DNA of 64,000 nt from Thermoplasmata archaeon (lineage in GTDB: Archaea > Thermoplasmatota > Thermoplasmata > Thermoplasmatales > Thermoplasmataceae), in the NCBI GenBank assembly GCA_021846695.1, contig JAJZWN010000001.1:31313-95312 (forward strand). The letters run 5' to 3'. This document shows, piece after piece, positions 54,496-63,573 of the stretch (its first letter is position 1; each line of letters starts with the position of its first letter). Both the position numbers and the translations under genes were made by a program. The notes beneath the pieces are model-generated. The model was not told the origin of the DNA. It worked only from the letters and a program-made list of their open reading frames with translations, and did no database searches.

Positions 54496-55158
54496 TTATT
54501 CCTGGTGGTTGTAGGCTTCCATCACATACTCTGCGAACTGGTCGTCTGGATATGCTCCGGGGAATGTAACATCATCATTTATAACTATATGTGGTACTGC
54601 TGAAACCCCTGCGTCTGATGCTTCCTTATCGAATTCAAGTGATTCTATCATTTCACTCTTTATGTTCTTGTTCATCAGGGCAAATTTATGTGCTGTAATT
54701 ACGGCCTTCGGGCAGTACTGGCATGTTGGTGTTACATAAACTTTTATGGTCACAGGCTTTTCTATTTTTGAGATAAGTTCAACAGCCTTCTTGGATACGT
54801 CAGCCTCTCCACTTGATACATTCTCAAGGTCTTCTATAAGTGACCCGAATTCATATCCTGATGGAATACCATAGTAAATAATTCTTCCATCCTCATCACC
54901 ATGCCTTGCGACTATTGTTGCAGGATATTTCTCAACCTGGTATTTTTCAACCATTTCCTTATCTTTCTCATACACGTATTTTACAACATTTATCTTATCT
55001 GAGAGCGCACCAACCTCATCAACAAGGTTAAGAGTGTCCTTGCAGTACTTGCAGCTGTTATCTTCAGATGTAAAAACTACCAGGTCTACCGTGTTTGTTA
55101 ATTTTTTCTCGAAATCCTCTCTCAGGAATTTTGCATCCTCTTCTCTTATCAAACTCAT
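54496..55158 (-). CDS. Protein disulfide oxidoreductase (PDO), two thioredoxin-like units
   Basis: A 220-residue thermophile-type glutaredoxin-like protein that makes or shuffles cytosolic disulfides. Two redox sites are visible: NSCKYCKDT near residue 38 and PTCQYCPKA near 148. A cis-proline follows in VEKYPATI and AVPHIVI. Both CxxC motifs are intact. ATG 55158 has AT-rich promoter-like DNA upstream. Single gene divergent from alaX. Confidence 0.95.
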   Translation of the reverse strand: MSLIREEDAKFLREDFEKKLTNTVDLVVFTSEDNSCKYCKDTLNLVDEVGALSDKINVVKYVYEKDKEMVEKYQVEKYPATIVARHGDEDGRIIYYGIPSGYEFGSLIEDLENVSSGEADVSKKAVELISKIEKPVTIKVYVTPTCQYCPKAVITAHKFALMNKNIKSEMIESLEFDKEASDAGVSAVPHIVINDDVTFPGAYPDDQFAEYVMEAYNHQE

Positions 55159-55265
55159 AATTATCGTATTGATATTTTAATATGATATATAAATATTACT
55201 GCACAAATATGTATACTTATTTAAAGACAAAGTATATTAATATAATATATCGCATTACAAAATAG

Positions 55266-55982
55266 ATGACTGAAAAACTGTATTATACCGATATGTACGG
55301 GAAAGAGTTTGATGCTTCTGTTATTTCTGCTGAAAATGGAAGTATTGTGTTAGATAGAACATTATTTTATCCTACAAGTGGTGGGCAACCAAATGATACG
55401 GGAATTCTGAAAACGATAAATGGCGATATACGCATAGTTGATGTTAGGCAGGAAGATGGCACAATTATGCATATTGCCGACGGCCCTGTGACTTTAGCCA
55501 GTGGTGATAAGGTACATGGCATAATAGACTGGGAAAAGCGTTATATACATATGAGGTACCATACAGCGGTACACATAATTGATGGGGTGGTAAACAACGA
55601 CTACAAGAATGGCTTACTTACAGGGGGGCAGATATATGATGACCATGCCAGGGTTGATTTCAGCTTTGATATTATAGATAAAGAGCTTATTTCAGAGATA
55701 ATATCAAAAGCCCAGGATATTGTTGATTCGGGGTTGAAGGTATACCAGCGTGAGATAGAGCGATCCGAGGCCCTCAAGATTCCTGGGCTTTCAAGGACAG
55801 AGCCAGGGAGACAGTTAATAGAAAAACTGCCGGTTGTAAGAATAATAGAAATTGAAAATTTTGATTTCCAGGCCGACGGAGGTACCCATGTTGCAAATAC
55901 AAAAGAAGTTGGGCAGATAGAAATGTTAAAAATAGAAAATAAGGGAAAAGGACACAAAAGGCTGAGTTTCAGGCTAAATTGA
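55266..55982 (+). CDS. alaX: Alanyl-tRNA editing protein AlaX
   Basis: A free-standing editing factor that hydrolyses Ser-tRNA-Ala. The 238-residue protein has an N-terminal AlaRS-C-like barrel (LFYPTSGGQPNDTG) and an editing domain with HTAVHIIDG (HxxxH zinc motif). A second motif appears as DGGTHVANTKEVGQIEML, where many AlaX/AlaRS proteins have CGGTH. The cysteine zinc ligand is therefore an aspartate. The size fits AlaX-M. The end overlaps the convergent aminotransferase by 14 bases. Confidence 0.92.
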   Translation: MTEKLYYTDMYGKEFDASVISAENGSIVLDRTLFYPTSGGQPNDTGILKTINGDIRIVDVRQEDGTIMHIADGPVTLASGDKVHGIIDWEKRYIHMRYHTAVHIIDGVVNNDYKNGLLTGGQIYDDHARVDFSFDIIDKELISEIISKAQDIVDSGLKVYQREIERSEALKIPGLSRTEPGRQLIEKLPVVRIIEIENFDFQADGGTHVANTKEVGQIEMLKIENKGKGHKRLSFRLN

Positions 55983-57084
55983 TATCGTCCATGAGGAATG
56001 CCGGGAGCCGTGTTGCCTCAGGTATTTCATCCATATTTATTGTTTTATTAACACCGGATAATTTGAAATATGTATTCAAAAATTTGGCTATATAAAAGTT
56101 ATTTATAACTCCCATTGTACCTACTCTAAGAGTAGTGCCGGATATTGAACCCATTCCTCTTGACACAGAAATGCCAGCATTTAGAAGTTTTTTTATCATT
56201 TCACTATCGTTATTATAAAAGCAAACAACGGTACTGGAATATATATCCTTATTGCCAAATATTCTCACACCGTTTTCTGCGAGTTTATCCCTTATAAACT
56301 GTGAGGACGATTTTATTCTGTTTACACGGTTGATGAATCCTTCCCGATCAAGTATTTTCAATGCTAAGTTCATAGATTTAAATGCGCCTGTAGCCGGTGT
56401 GTATGCTGTCTCATTCTTGTCGAGAAACTTCATGGAAGTTTTAAGATCAAGATAGAATGGAGCGTTAACTGATGGTACATTTTCCATATCCTCACATGCC
56501 TCCCTGGACAGGAATATTATTCCGATTCCCGGGATAGCTGCAATATTTTTCTGGCTGCCGGTTACCATAGCATAGACCCCTTCCATTCCCATGGAATAAC
56601 CGCCGAAACCAGAAACATCGTCAATCAAAAGCTTTGCCCCCTTACCCCTCACTATTTTTATGATTTCAGACATATCACGTATTGCGGTTCCATTCGATGT
56701 TTCATTGTGCACTAAAAATAATTTGTCGTAATCCCTGTCCCTGATTTCATTTAACAGCAATTGCATATCAAGCATATCATATTTTATAAACTGGGTATTT
56801 TTTGTTTTTCTTGAGATAGATTCTATAAGCCTTTCACCGAAATCACCATAGCTGATGGAGAGAACCCGGTCATCCTCTTTTATTAGAGAAAATACCATGG
56901 TTTCCACGGCCAGAGTGCCTGATCCTGTAACCATTACAGTTTTATACGCACCTGAAAATTTATTTAGAAGAGACTGGTTCTCCTCCATAATTTGCCTGAA
57001 CTCATGAGAGCGGTGATTTACAACATAGGAGCCTGCATTCGCAACCGAGAATGGGACCTCAACAGGACCCGGAATTAACAGCAT
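55969..57084 (-). CDS. Class V PLP aminotransferase (serine-pyruvate/phosphoserine type)
   Basis: A 371-residue fold-type I PLP enzyme. LLIPGPVEVP, NHRSHEFRQIMEE, VTGSGTLAVETMVFSL, VHNETSNGTA and LLIDDVSGFGGY place it in the serine:pyruvate/alanine:glyoxylate group. The PLP lysine lies in VTGSQKNIAA. It lies three bases from serA, so it probably supplies the transamination step of serine synthesis or a serine-glyoxylate step. A GTG at 57093 is probably part of the ribosome-binding site GAGTGGTAATA; ATG 57084 is preferred. It is not the SerC subfamily by appearance. Confidence 0.88.
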   Translation of the reverse strand: MLLIPGPVEVPFSVANAGSYVVNHRSHEFRQIMEENQSLLNKFSGAYKTVMVTGSGTLAVETMVFSLIKEDDRVLSISYGDFGERLIESISRKTKNTQFIKYDMLDMQLLLNEIRDRDYDKLFLVHNETSNGTAIRDMSEIIKIVRGKGAKLLIDDVSGFGGYSMGMEGVYAMVTGSQKNIAAIPGIGIIFLSREACEDMENVPSVNAPFYLDLKTSMKFLDKNETAYTPATGAFKSMNLALKILDREGFINRVNRIKSSSQFIRDKLAENGVRIFGNKDIYSSTVVCFYNNDSEMIKKLLNAGISVSRGMGSISGTTLRVGTMGVINNFYIAKFLNTYFKLSGVNKTINMDEIPEATRLPAFLMDDINLA

Positions 57085-57086
57085 TA

Positions 57087-57989
57087 TTACCACTCATTGA
57101 TTATATTATCAGCAGTCATTATGGCAATTCTCTTCTGGGCCTCCTTCGTCTGGGCTCCAAGATGCGGGGTTATCATCACGTTATCCATGCTGAGCATTTC
57201 CAGTTCATAGTCTTCCTTTGCAGGCTCATTCCAGAATACATCGCTTACAAAAGCCGATATTTTACCATTTTTTAAATATTTAAGCATATCCTTTCCATTT
57301 ATTGCTCTTGCCCTTGAGGTGTTGACTATTATTACCCCTTCTTTTAATTTCGCCAGTTCAGGATCATTGAGTATATATGGGGAATCCTTCCTCATAGTTA
57401 CGTTTATTGATATAACGTCTGAATTCTGGAGAAGTTCCTCCAGAGAAACTTTTTTAACATATTCTGGATATTCAACAGGCATAGGGTCGTATGCTATAAA
57501 ATTCATCTTAAAAACCTTAGCTGCATCTACAATCGCTTTGCCAATTCTCCCGAATCCTAGAATTCCAAGAGTTTTTCCCTCAAGTTCAATTCCCTTTAAT
57601 TTTGTAAAATTATTCTTTTTTGTATTTTCTATGCCCTTAAACAGGGACCTGGCACCTATCACCATCATTGCAAGTGTGATCTCAACAACACTCTCTGTAG
57701 AGGATCCGGGAGCATAAACAACCTTTATGTGTTTTTCTTCAGCATAATCTGTGTCTATATTATCCACGCCGATTCCGGCCCTTGCAATTATCTTTAATTT
57801 TTTGGCCCTGGATATGACATCCCGGGTAATTTTGGTTCTGCTTCTAACAACAACAACATCATAATTTCCTATGACATTAAGAAGATCCTGTGCAGATATT
57901 TCAGGATTGTAGTCTATTTCAAATTTATCACTCAATTTTTCCCTTAGCACACTATCAACGGGGTCACATATCAGTACTTTTCCGTACAT
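57087..57989 (-). CDS. serA: D-3-phosphoglycerate dehydrogenase, short form without ACT domain
   Basis: First step of serine synthesis: 3-phosphoglycerate to phosphohydroxypyruvate with NAD. The 300-residue protein has VVVRSRTKITRDVI, the Rossmann motif LGILGFGRIGKAIVDAAK, IIVNTSRARAINGKDM and a catalytic His in ITPHLGAQTKEAQKR. It ends just after the catalytic core. The ACT or ASB regulatory domains of many SerA proteins are absent. Related 2-hydroxyacid dehydrogenases are possible, but the paired aminotransferase supports SerA. Confidence 0.88.
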   Translation of the reverse strand: MYGKVLICDPVDSVLREKLSDKFEIDYNPEISAQDLLNVIGNYDVVVVRSRTKITRDVISRAKKLKIIARAGIGVDNIDTDYAEEKHIKVVYAPGSSTESVVEITLAMMVIGARSLFKGIENTKKNNFTKLKGIELEGKTLGILGFGRIGKAIVDAAKVFKMNFIAYDPMPVEYPEYVKKVSLEELLQNSDVISINVTMRKDSPYILNDPELAKLKEGVIIVNTSRARAINGKDMLKYLKNGKISAFVSDVFWNEPAKEDYELEMLSMDNVMITPHLGAQTKEAQKRIAIMTADNIINEW

Positions 57990-58213
57990 ATAAAGTGATG
58001 GTATTATTACTTATAATAATTTCTTACGGTAATTGAAATCAAATACAATGACAAATAATTAATTGAAAAAGCAATTTATTAATTAACTTCGAAATATATT
58101 GTTAATGTTGTAACAGCAGACTTTCATGGGATTCATGCACATATAGGGATATTCGAATTTTTTCCAAAAGCAGTATCATATAAAGTATTTATAGGATACA
58201 GGATTTAAGATGT

Positions 58214-58801
58214 ATGCAGCTGGTCTTCGATGAATACTTTAAATCATATCCGGTAAAGAAAAAGATAATCGAAAAGCTGTATGCAAACGGGATATCCATA
58301 GTAAATGATAAATTTTTTGTAAACAATATAGAAGTCCCGCTGAGCAGCATTGCAAATGCTATAAAGGTGAACCGCAGGACGCTGTATGAAACTATTAAAT
58401 TCGTAAATGAAAATCCAGTAGTTAAGGAGATTATGCAGAATATTTCTGTGATCCCTGACATAAAAAGGGTCTCCTTGTTAATGAGAAATGAAATTGTAAC
58501 TGTATATATAGATAAAGGAATGTATTCAAAGGTTATAGTTGAGGTCATGGATATTTTAAGGAATCATACATCCAATATCAAAGAGGTATATTCACAGAAT
58601 TCTGACTATGAATCGAATTTCATCAGGATTATTTTTTACAATGAGCTGGATGGATCGACATTTCAGGGTCTTGATAGGATAGCCGGGGTGAACAGAATTA
58701 TTATCAATTCCCCGGAAAAGTTAAATGTTATATGCGATAAATGTGAAATAAAAATATGCCCGCATAAAATATCCTCAAGCCTGAGGGAGCATAATATTTG
58801 A
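58214..58801 (+). CDS. ACT-domain regulator of amino-acid metabolism (COG2150-like) with HTH
   Basis: A 195-residue protein. The N-terminal 65 residues hold a helix-turn-helix (VPLSSIANAIKVNRRTLYETIKFV), and about 80-160 is an ACT-like ligand domain. The C-terminus has a cysteine cluster, CDKCEIKICPHK, suited to metal binding. It is divergent from serA across 224 bases, so regulation of the serine genes by an amino-acid ligand is a reasonable inference. A TATTTATAG box lies about 23 bases before the ATG. Confidence 0.85.
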   Translation: MQLVFDEYFKSYPVKKKIIEKLYANGISIVNDKFFVNNIEVPLSSIANAIKVNRRTLYETIKFVNENPVVKEIMQNISVIPDIKRVSLLMRNEIVTVYIDKGMYSKVIVEVMDILRNHTSNIKEVYSQNSDYESNFIRIIFYNELDGSTFQGLDRIAGVNRIIINSPEKLNVICDKCEIKICPHKISSSLREHNI

Positions 58802-58864
58802 ATTAGATTATATAAAATTAGATATAATAGAAAAATATATATGTAACCATATTTTTAGTATATC

Positions 58865-59785
58865 GTGGATCCAAGGCAGGAACTAATAAAAAATATATAC
58901 GATTTTCTTAAGAAGAATGATTTTACAGTTTCAGAGCCAGGGCTTTACGGACTTGTCACCTTTGATTTAATATGCAGAAGGGGTAGTGAAAGATACATAC
59001 TCAAGATTCTTTACAATGTGAATACGTTCAGCAAGATAGGTGTAGTTCCTCTTATTAAGATGAGTGCAATGACTGATTCCACTGCACTGATCATCGGGGA
59101 AAAGGCCGGAAATGGAAAACTTGAAAGAGGAGTCCTTTATTTCAGGCACGGTGTACCTATACTTTCACTGGAAAGTTTCGAGGATTATATAAATGGAGAG
59201 GCTCCTTTTATATATTCTGCTCCTGGAGGATTTTACGTTGGAATAAATGGGCAGAAAATGAGGAATCTCAGGGAGGAAAAAGATTACTCAATAGGTTACA
59301 TCGCACAGAAACTGGGTGTCTCAAGAAGGTCGGTATCCCTATATGAATCAGGGAGCTCTGCAACAATAGATATATACCTTAAACTTGAGTCAATACTCAA
59401 GGGAGACATCAGCCGTGAGGTTGATATATCCATAACAGCTGAACCGGATATGCCAGTAAGTCCGGCGAGTGAGTTTATCAGTGAAGTTCTGAGCATTATG
59501 AACAGCATAGGCTATGTTTCCGAGTATATAAGCAGGAATCCATTTGACGGCCTTTCCTTCAGCTCTGACTCAAGATTGATAGTTGGAACATTCAATGATA
59601 CAGGAGAAAATTTAAACAGAATAAAATCCATAAAAAAGATAAGTGATGTGCTGGAGGAGATACCTATCATAATCAACAAAGAGAGAACATCCAGAAAAGA
59701 TGTATATGGATGCCGGATAATTAATTTTAATGATTTGAGAAAGGTTTATGATATTGACCGCTTTAATGAACTGTTAGAAAAATGA
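58865..59785 (+). CDS. XRE-family HTH transcription regulator, archaeal COG1395-like
   Basis: A 306-residue regulator. Residues 1-110 are an unknown N-terminal domain with a nuclease-like beta pattern (FDLICRRGSERYILKILYNV). Residues about 125-185 are a Cro/CI HTH, MRNLREEKDYSIGYIAQKLGVSRRSVSLYESG. A C-terminal domain of about 120 residues follows. The order matches an archaea-specific putative HTH regulator family. The start is GTG 58865, with a TATATATG box about 27 bases upstream. It is coupled to the next gene by an ATGA overlap. Confidence 0.88.
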   Translation: MDPRQELIKNIYDFLKKNDFTVSEPGLYGLVTFDLICRRGSERYILKILYNVNTFSKIGVVPLIKMSAMTDSTALIIGEKAGNGKLERGVLYFRHGVPILSLESFEDYINGEAPFIYSAPGGFYVGINGQKMRNLREEKDYSIGYIAQKLGVSRRSVSLYESGSSATIDIYLKLESILKGDISREVDISITAEPDMPVSPASEFISEVLSIMNSIGYVSEYISRNPFDGLSFSSDSRLIVGTFNDTGENLNRIKSIKKISDVLEEIPIIINKERTSRKDVYGCRIINFNDLRKVYDIDRFNELLEK

Positions 59786-60417
59786 ATATGATGTACCAGG
59801 TTAATGACAGGTTATATATATTTGGGGGGGTCAAGGGGCTTGTGCGTGATGGAGACGAACTGAGAAAGGAACTTCTTGAAAAAAGGCCAGATATAATATT
59901 TATAACCATTTCTCCAGAACAGGTAGAAGGCATGAAAGATTTTATAGAGGATCCCTTCGAGGTAGACCTTTCCGATTATGAAATACTTTATGGCATTAAC
60001 CTGGCCAATTACGGAGAAGTTATGACTCCATCACCTGTATACATAGAAGCAACAAAATACTGCAAGGAGAATAACGTTGAAATGATAGGCCTTGACATGG
60101 AAGAGGGAGAATATCAGATTCTTTACAGTAAATACATTAAAACCACAGATTTGCTCAGGCATTCAATGAGAAAGAAAAAAGTCAGCCGGTTTAAGTTTGA
60201 TCAGCAAACACCTGAGGAATTCGTGGAGGCATGGAACAGGGCTGTTGATTTAAAATCCTTCAAAAAGGTTAATGCAGCCAGAGAGGAATATATAATAAAT
60301 AGAATTGATAACCTTTTGAAAGAGTACGATGGCAGAAAAATTGTATGTGTTGTGGATTATGATTATTACAAAAGTATACTGAGGCATTTTGATGGGCACA
60401 TGAAACATTCTGAATGA
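59782..60417 (+). CDS. Unrecognised protein coupled to the XRE regulator
   Basis: A 211-residue soluble alpha/beta protein beginning MNMMYQVNDRLYIFGGVKGL, with RPDIIFITISPEQVEGMKDF and a later KIVCVVDYDYYKSILRHF. The pattern of a strand ending in a glutamate plus helices faintly recalls the TraB/PrgY group, but the usual GxxH motifs are not obvious. I do not assign a function. The start overlaps the regulator stop as ATGA, so the two proteins are made together and may act together. Confidence 0.75.
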   Translation: MNMMYQVNDRLYIFGGVKGLVRDGDELRKELLEKRPDIIFITISPEQVEGMKDFIEDPFEVDLSDYEILYGINLANYGEVMTPSPVYIEATKYCKENNVEMIGLDMEEGEYQILYSKYIKTTDLLRHSMRKKKVSRFKFDQQTPEEFVEAWNRAVDLKSFKKVNAAREEYIINRIDNLLKEYDGRKIVCVVDYDYYKSILRHFDGHMKHSE

Positions 60418-60435
60418 CTTCGCAATTTATGCATT

Positions 60436-61020
60436 TCAAATTTTTCCTTTGAACACAATGTATACCTCCCTGCTGTGCTGGCGGGATGCATTTGGTTTTG
60501 TGATTTTATAAAAATTAAAATATTTTTTCCATGTATTAACGAATGTATTTGTAGAATCTCCCTGAAACTGTTTCAAAACTGCGTTTCCACCACTTCCCAG
60601 TAAAGATAGGAAACGTTCCATAACGTTTTCACAGAGCAGGTAAGAACCGTAATGGTCACGATCGTAATTTCCACTTGTTTTTATCATTGCATCGGATATA
60701 ATGACATCAAGAGAATTCATGCCGGCTGATATCATGGAATCCCTGATTTTTGATGTAAGGCCAGGGTCGTTTATATTCCCCTGTATGAATAACACATTGT
60801 CTATGGGTTCCATTTTATTTATATCAACTGATATAACTGGTTTTTCAGTAAATTGCTGGACAACCTGCGTCCATCCACCCGGGGACGAACCGAACTCAAG
60901 TACATAGCTATCAGGTTTTATAATATTAAATTTTGACTGTATTTCAAGAAGTTTATAGGATGCCCTGCTTCTGTAATTCTCCTTTTTTGCCCTTGTATAA
61001 TATTTATCCTTTCTGTCCAT
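60436..61020 (-). CDS. rlmE: Ribosomal RNA 2'-O-methyltransferase RlmE (FtsJ/RrmJ family)
   Basis: Methylates a uridine in the large-subunit rRNA A-loop. The 194-residue protein starts DKYYTRAKKENYRSRASYKLLEIQSKF. The SAM motif is LEFGSSPGGWTQVV. The K-D-K-E tetrad is visible as SYKLLEI, IISDAMI, NAVLKQF and SREVYIV. It lies eight bases after gcvH on the same strand. Confidence 0.94.
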   Translation of the reverse strand: MDRKDKYYTRAKKENYRSRASYKLLEIQSKFNIIKPDSYVLEFGSSPGGWTQVVQQFTEKPVISVDINKMEPIDNVLFIQGNINDPGLTSKIRDSMISAGMNSLDVIISDAMIKTSGNYDRDHYGSYLLCENVMERFLSLLGSGGNAVLKQFQGDSTNTFVNTWKKYFNFYKITKPNASRQHSREVYIVFKGKI

Positions 61021-61028
61021 GGATAATT

Positions 61029-61403
61029 TTATTCTCCTGTGTAGCCTTTATACTCTTCCGGGCCCATAGATTCATACTTTTCATCGGACATTTTGATTTT
61101 AACGAGCCAGTATTTATAGGGATCAGAGTTTACCAGTTCAGGCTTTTCACTCAATTCCTGATTTGTTTCAATTACCTCCCCGCTTACCGGGAAATAAACG
61201 TCTTCGGCAGATTTTACAGATTCTATTGTGAGAAGTGTGTCGCCTGCCTTTCCCCTGGTTCCTTTTCCGGGCATATCTATGTAAACTATATCTGTAAGCT
61301 GATGCTGTGCAAAATCAGTTATTCCTACTGTTGCTATGCCGTTTTCTATTTTAAACCACTCATGTGACTTGGTATATCTTAAATCTGCAGGTATTATGGA
61401 CAT
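61029..61403 (-). CDS. gcvH: Glycine cleavage system H protein
   Basis: The 124-residue lipoyl carrier of glycine cleavage. SHEWFKIENGIATVGITDFAQHQLTDIVYIDMP is the family start and TIESVKSAEDVYFPVSGEVIETN contains the lipoylated lysine. No other gcv genes are in the window. It lies upstream of rlmE (eight-base gap), a pairing of unrelated pathways. Confidence 0.96.
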   Translation of the reverse strand: MSIIPADLRYTKSHEWFKIENGIATVGITDFAQHQLTDIVYIDMPGKGTRGKAGDTLLTIESVKSAEDVYFPVSGEVIETNQELSEKPELVNSDPYKYWLVKIKMSDEKYESMGPEEYKGYTGE

Positions 61404-61453
61404 AGTACTGTATAAATATTACATATAAAAATACATAGGCATGGCAATACTGT

Positions 61454-63460
61454 TTAGAATGCCTGTCCTATATCCTTATTTTTTATTTCATTCAACACCA
61501 CTGAAACAAACTCATCAAGACCGTATTCTCTTGTTTTATCATTGCGGTTTCTTACTGAAACGCTGTTGCTGCTTGATTCTTTTTCCCCTACAACTATTAT
61601 GTATGCCGGCCTCATTGGTCGTATCAGTTTAATTTTTTTGGATATTGTACCGTCTGATATATCAACTTTTGATCTGATGCCGTTTTCTATCAGTTTCTGG
61701 TTAATGCTTCTGGCGTAGTTATTGTAGTTTTCAGATACTGGAATTACATATGCCTGGATAGGCGTAAGCCACAGGGGAAGTTTTCCGTTGAAGTGTTCCA
61801 GAAGAATAGCGATAAAACGCTCATAACTTCCATATATGGCACGGTGAATGATTACGGGCCTTACCTTTTTATCACTGCTGTCAATATAGTAAAGGTCAAA
61901 ATTGCCTGGCATGAAGAAATCAATCTGTATTGTTGAAAGCTGCCACTGCCTCCCCAGAGCATCCTTTATATGCACATCTATTTTCGGCCCATAAAATGCA
62001 GCCTCGCCTGGATATTCAGTATATTTGAGACCGAGGCTGTCCAGAGCATTTCTCAGGTTCTCGGTTGCATTGTCCCACATTGTGAAATCGGCCTCAAGGT
62101 CTGTAGACCCGCAATTAGGACATTTAAATTCCTGTGATGCTGCCCTGAGCATGAATTTCTCTCCACAGGATGAGCACTTATATGACATAAGGTAATTTTC
62201 TGGGTGTTCCTTATCCATAACGCTGAGATCATACGTAATTTCATCTGTGCCCATTATGGTTTTAAATATGGATGGAATTATTTTCAGAAGTGATACGGTT
62301 TCATCAAATATCTGATCCTCTCTGACAAACCCATGGCCATCATCAATGGTAAATCCCCTTGGCCTTGTTAATCCTCCCATCTCACCGGATTTTTCATACC
62401 TGTAAACAGTGCCAGCCTCTGAGTATTTTATGGGCATATCACGGTAGCTGTAAATGTTCCTTTGAAAGATTGCTATGTGGCCGGGGCAGTTCATAGGCTT
62501 CAATCCATAGCTGTCGCCGTTTGGCAGTGTAAATAGAAACATATCATCCTTATACTTATAATAGTGGCCCGATTGCTTCCATATAATATCCTTAAATGCA
62601 TGGGCTGTCCATACCTCTTCCCAGCCACTTTTTGCGTTGAGTTCTTTCATATAGTTTATGAGTTCATTTCTGATTACTGCACCGTTTGGAGCGTAAAAAG
62701 GCATTCCTGGAGCCCGTTCATTGTCAAAGGTAAAGAGATCCATTTCCTGGCCGATTTTTCTATGGTCTCTTCTCATAGCTTCTTCCCGCCTCTGCAGGAA
62801 TTCTCTCAGCATCTTCCTGTCGGGAAATGCAGTTCCATAAATCCGGATCATTCTCTCCTTATTTACATCTCCCCCATAATTGGTACTTGATATAGATAAA
62901 AGCTTGAAAACTTTCACAAATCCGGTGGATGGTACATGCGGCCCTCTGCAGAATTCTTTGTAGTTTCCCTGGATATACATGCTGGATTCACTGCCATCCT
63001 TTACATTTTCATTGATCTTGTCCTGCTTATATTTATTTCCGGAGAATTCTTCCAGAAGCTTCAGTTTTGGTAGAATTTTTTTCTCTATTTTCAGATTCTT
63101 ATGAGAAATTTCCTCCATTTTCTTTTCTATTACTGGAAAATCTTCTATGGATATTGGCTGCATATTAAAATCATAATAAAATGTATCCTCTCCCTCATTG
63201 CTCGTATTGGGCAGTGCATCAGGGTAAAGTTCCACTATGGCGTTTGCCAGAAGGTGTGCAGCGCTGTGAAGCAGTATTTTTTCACCTTCCCTGGAACCAA
63301 TGCTGATAAGCTCTATGTTTCCTTCTTCAGGGGATGTTTCTGATAGGTCATATAATCTACCATTTAACTGTGCGGCTACAATATTATTTTTCTGGCTTGC
63401 GGGAACCACATCCTGAAATGCCTTTCCTTTTTTAATTTTAAAAAGTTGATTAGAATCCAT
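61454..63460 (-). CDS. thrS: Threonyl-tRNA synthetase, bacterial type with zinc-ribbon insertion
   Basis: Charges tRNA-Thr. The 668-residue protein has a TGS-like N-terminus and a bacterial editing domain (LHSAAHLLANAIVELYP and EFCRGPHVPSTG). A class II core follows with motif 2 YRYEKSGEMGGLTRPRGFTIDDGHGF. MNCPGH, DDGH and IHRAIYGSYERF hold the active-site zinc, and the anticodon domain is C-terminal. Between motifs 2 and 3 is an inserted CSSC...CPNC zinc ribbon (about residues 428-450). ATG 63460 is preferred over TTG 63469. The archaeal-type editing domain is absent, so the gene is of bacterial ancestry. Confidence 0.95.
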   Translation of the reverse strand: MDSNQLFKIKKGKAFQDVVPASQKNNIVAAQLNGRLYDLSETSPEEGNIELISIGSREGEKILLHSAAHLLANAIVELYPDALPNTSNEGEDTFYYDFNMQPISIEDFPVIEKKMEEISHKNLKIEKKILPKLKLLEEFSGNKYKQDKINENVKDGSESSMYIQGNYKEFCRGPHVPSTGFVKVFKLLSISSTNYGGDVNKERMIRIYGTAFPDRKMLREFLQRREEAMRRDHRKIGQEMDLFTFDNERAPGMPFYAPNGAVIRNELINYMKELNAKSGWEEVWTAHAFKDIIWKQSGHYYKYKDDMFLFTLPNGDSYGLKPMNCPGHIAIFQRNIYSYRDMPIKYSEAGTVYRYEKSGEMGGLTRPRGFTIDDGHGFVREDQIFDETVSLLKIIPSIFKTIMGTDEITYDLSVMDKEHPENYLMSYKCSSCGEKFMLRAASQEFKCPNCGSTDLEADFTMWDNATENLRNALDSLGLKYTEYPGEAAFYGPKIDVHIKDALGRQWQLSTIQIDFFMPGNFDLYYIDSSDKKVRPVIIHRAIYGSYERFIAILLEHFNGKLPLWLTPIQAYVIPVSENYNNYARSINQKLIENGIRSKVDISDGTISKKIKLIRPMRPAYIIVVGEKESSSNSVSVRNRNDKTREYGLDEFVSVVLNEIKNKDIGQAF

Positions 63461-63573
63461 TATAACCAATATTTCTAAGGTATATTAATTTATTTTGACT
63501 GTTGAATCAAATCCTGATTTGCCAGTACTTAAAGGCTAACCAATGTATTTATAATTTCATGCAATCTTCTAAC

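Noticed and set aside
63502..63573. N-terminal extension of the DsrE-like protein by 24 codons
   Set aside because: The TATA-like box lies inside this stretch, and family similarity begins at the ATG at 63574.
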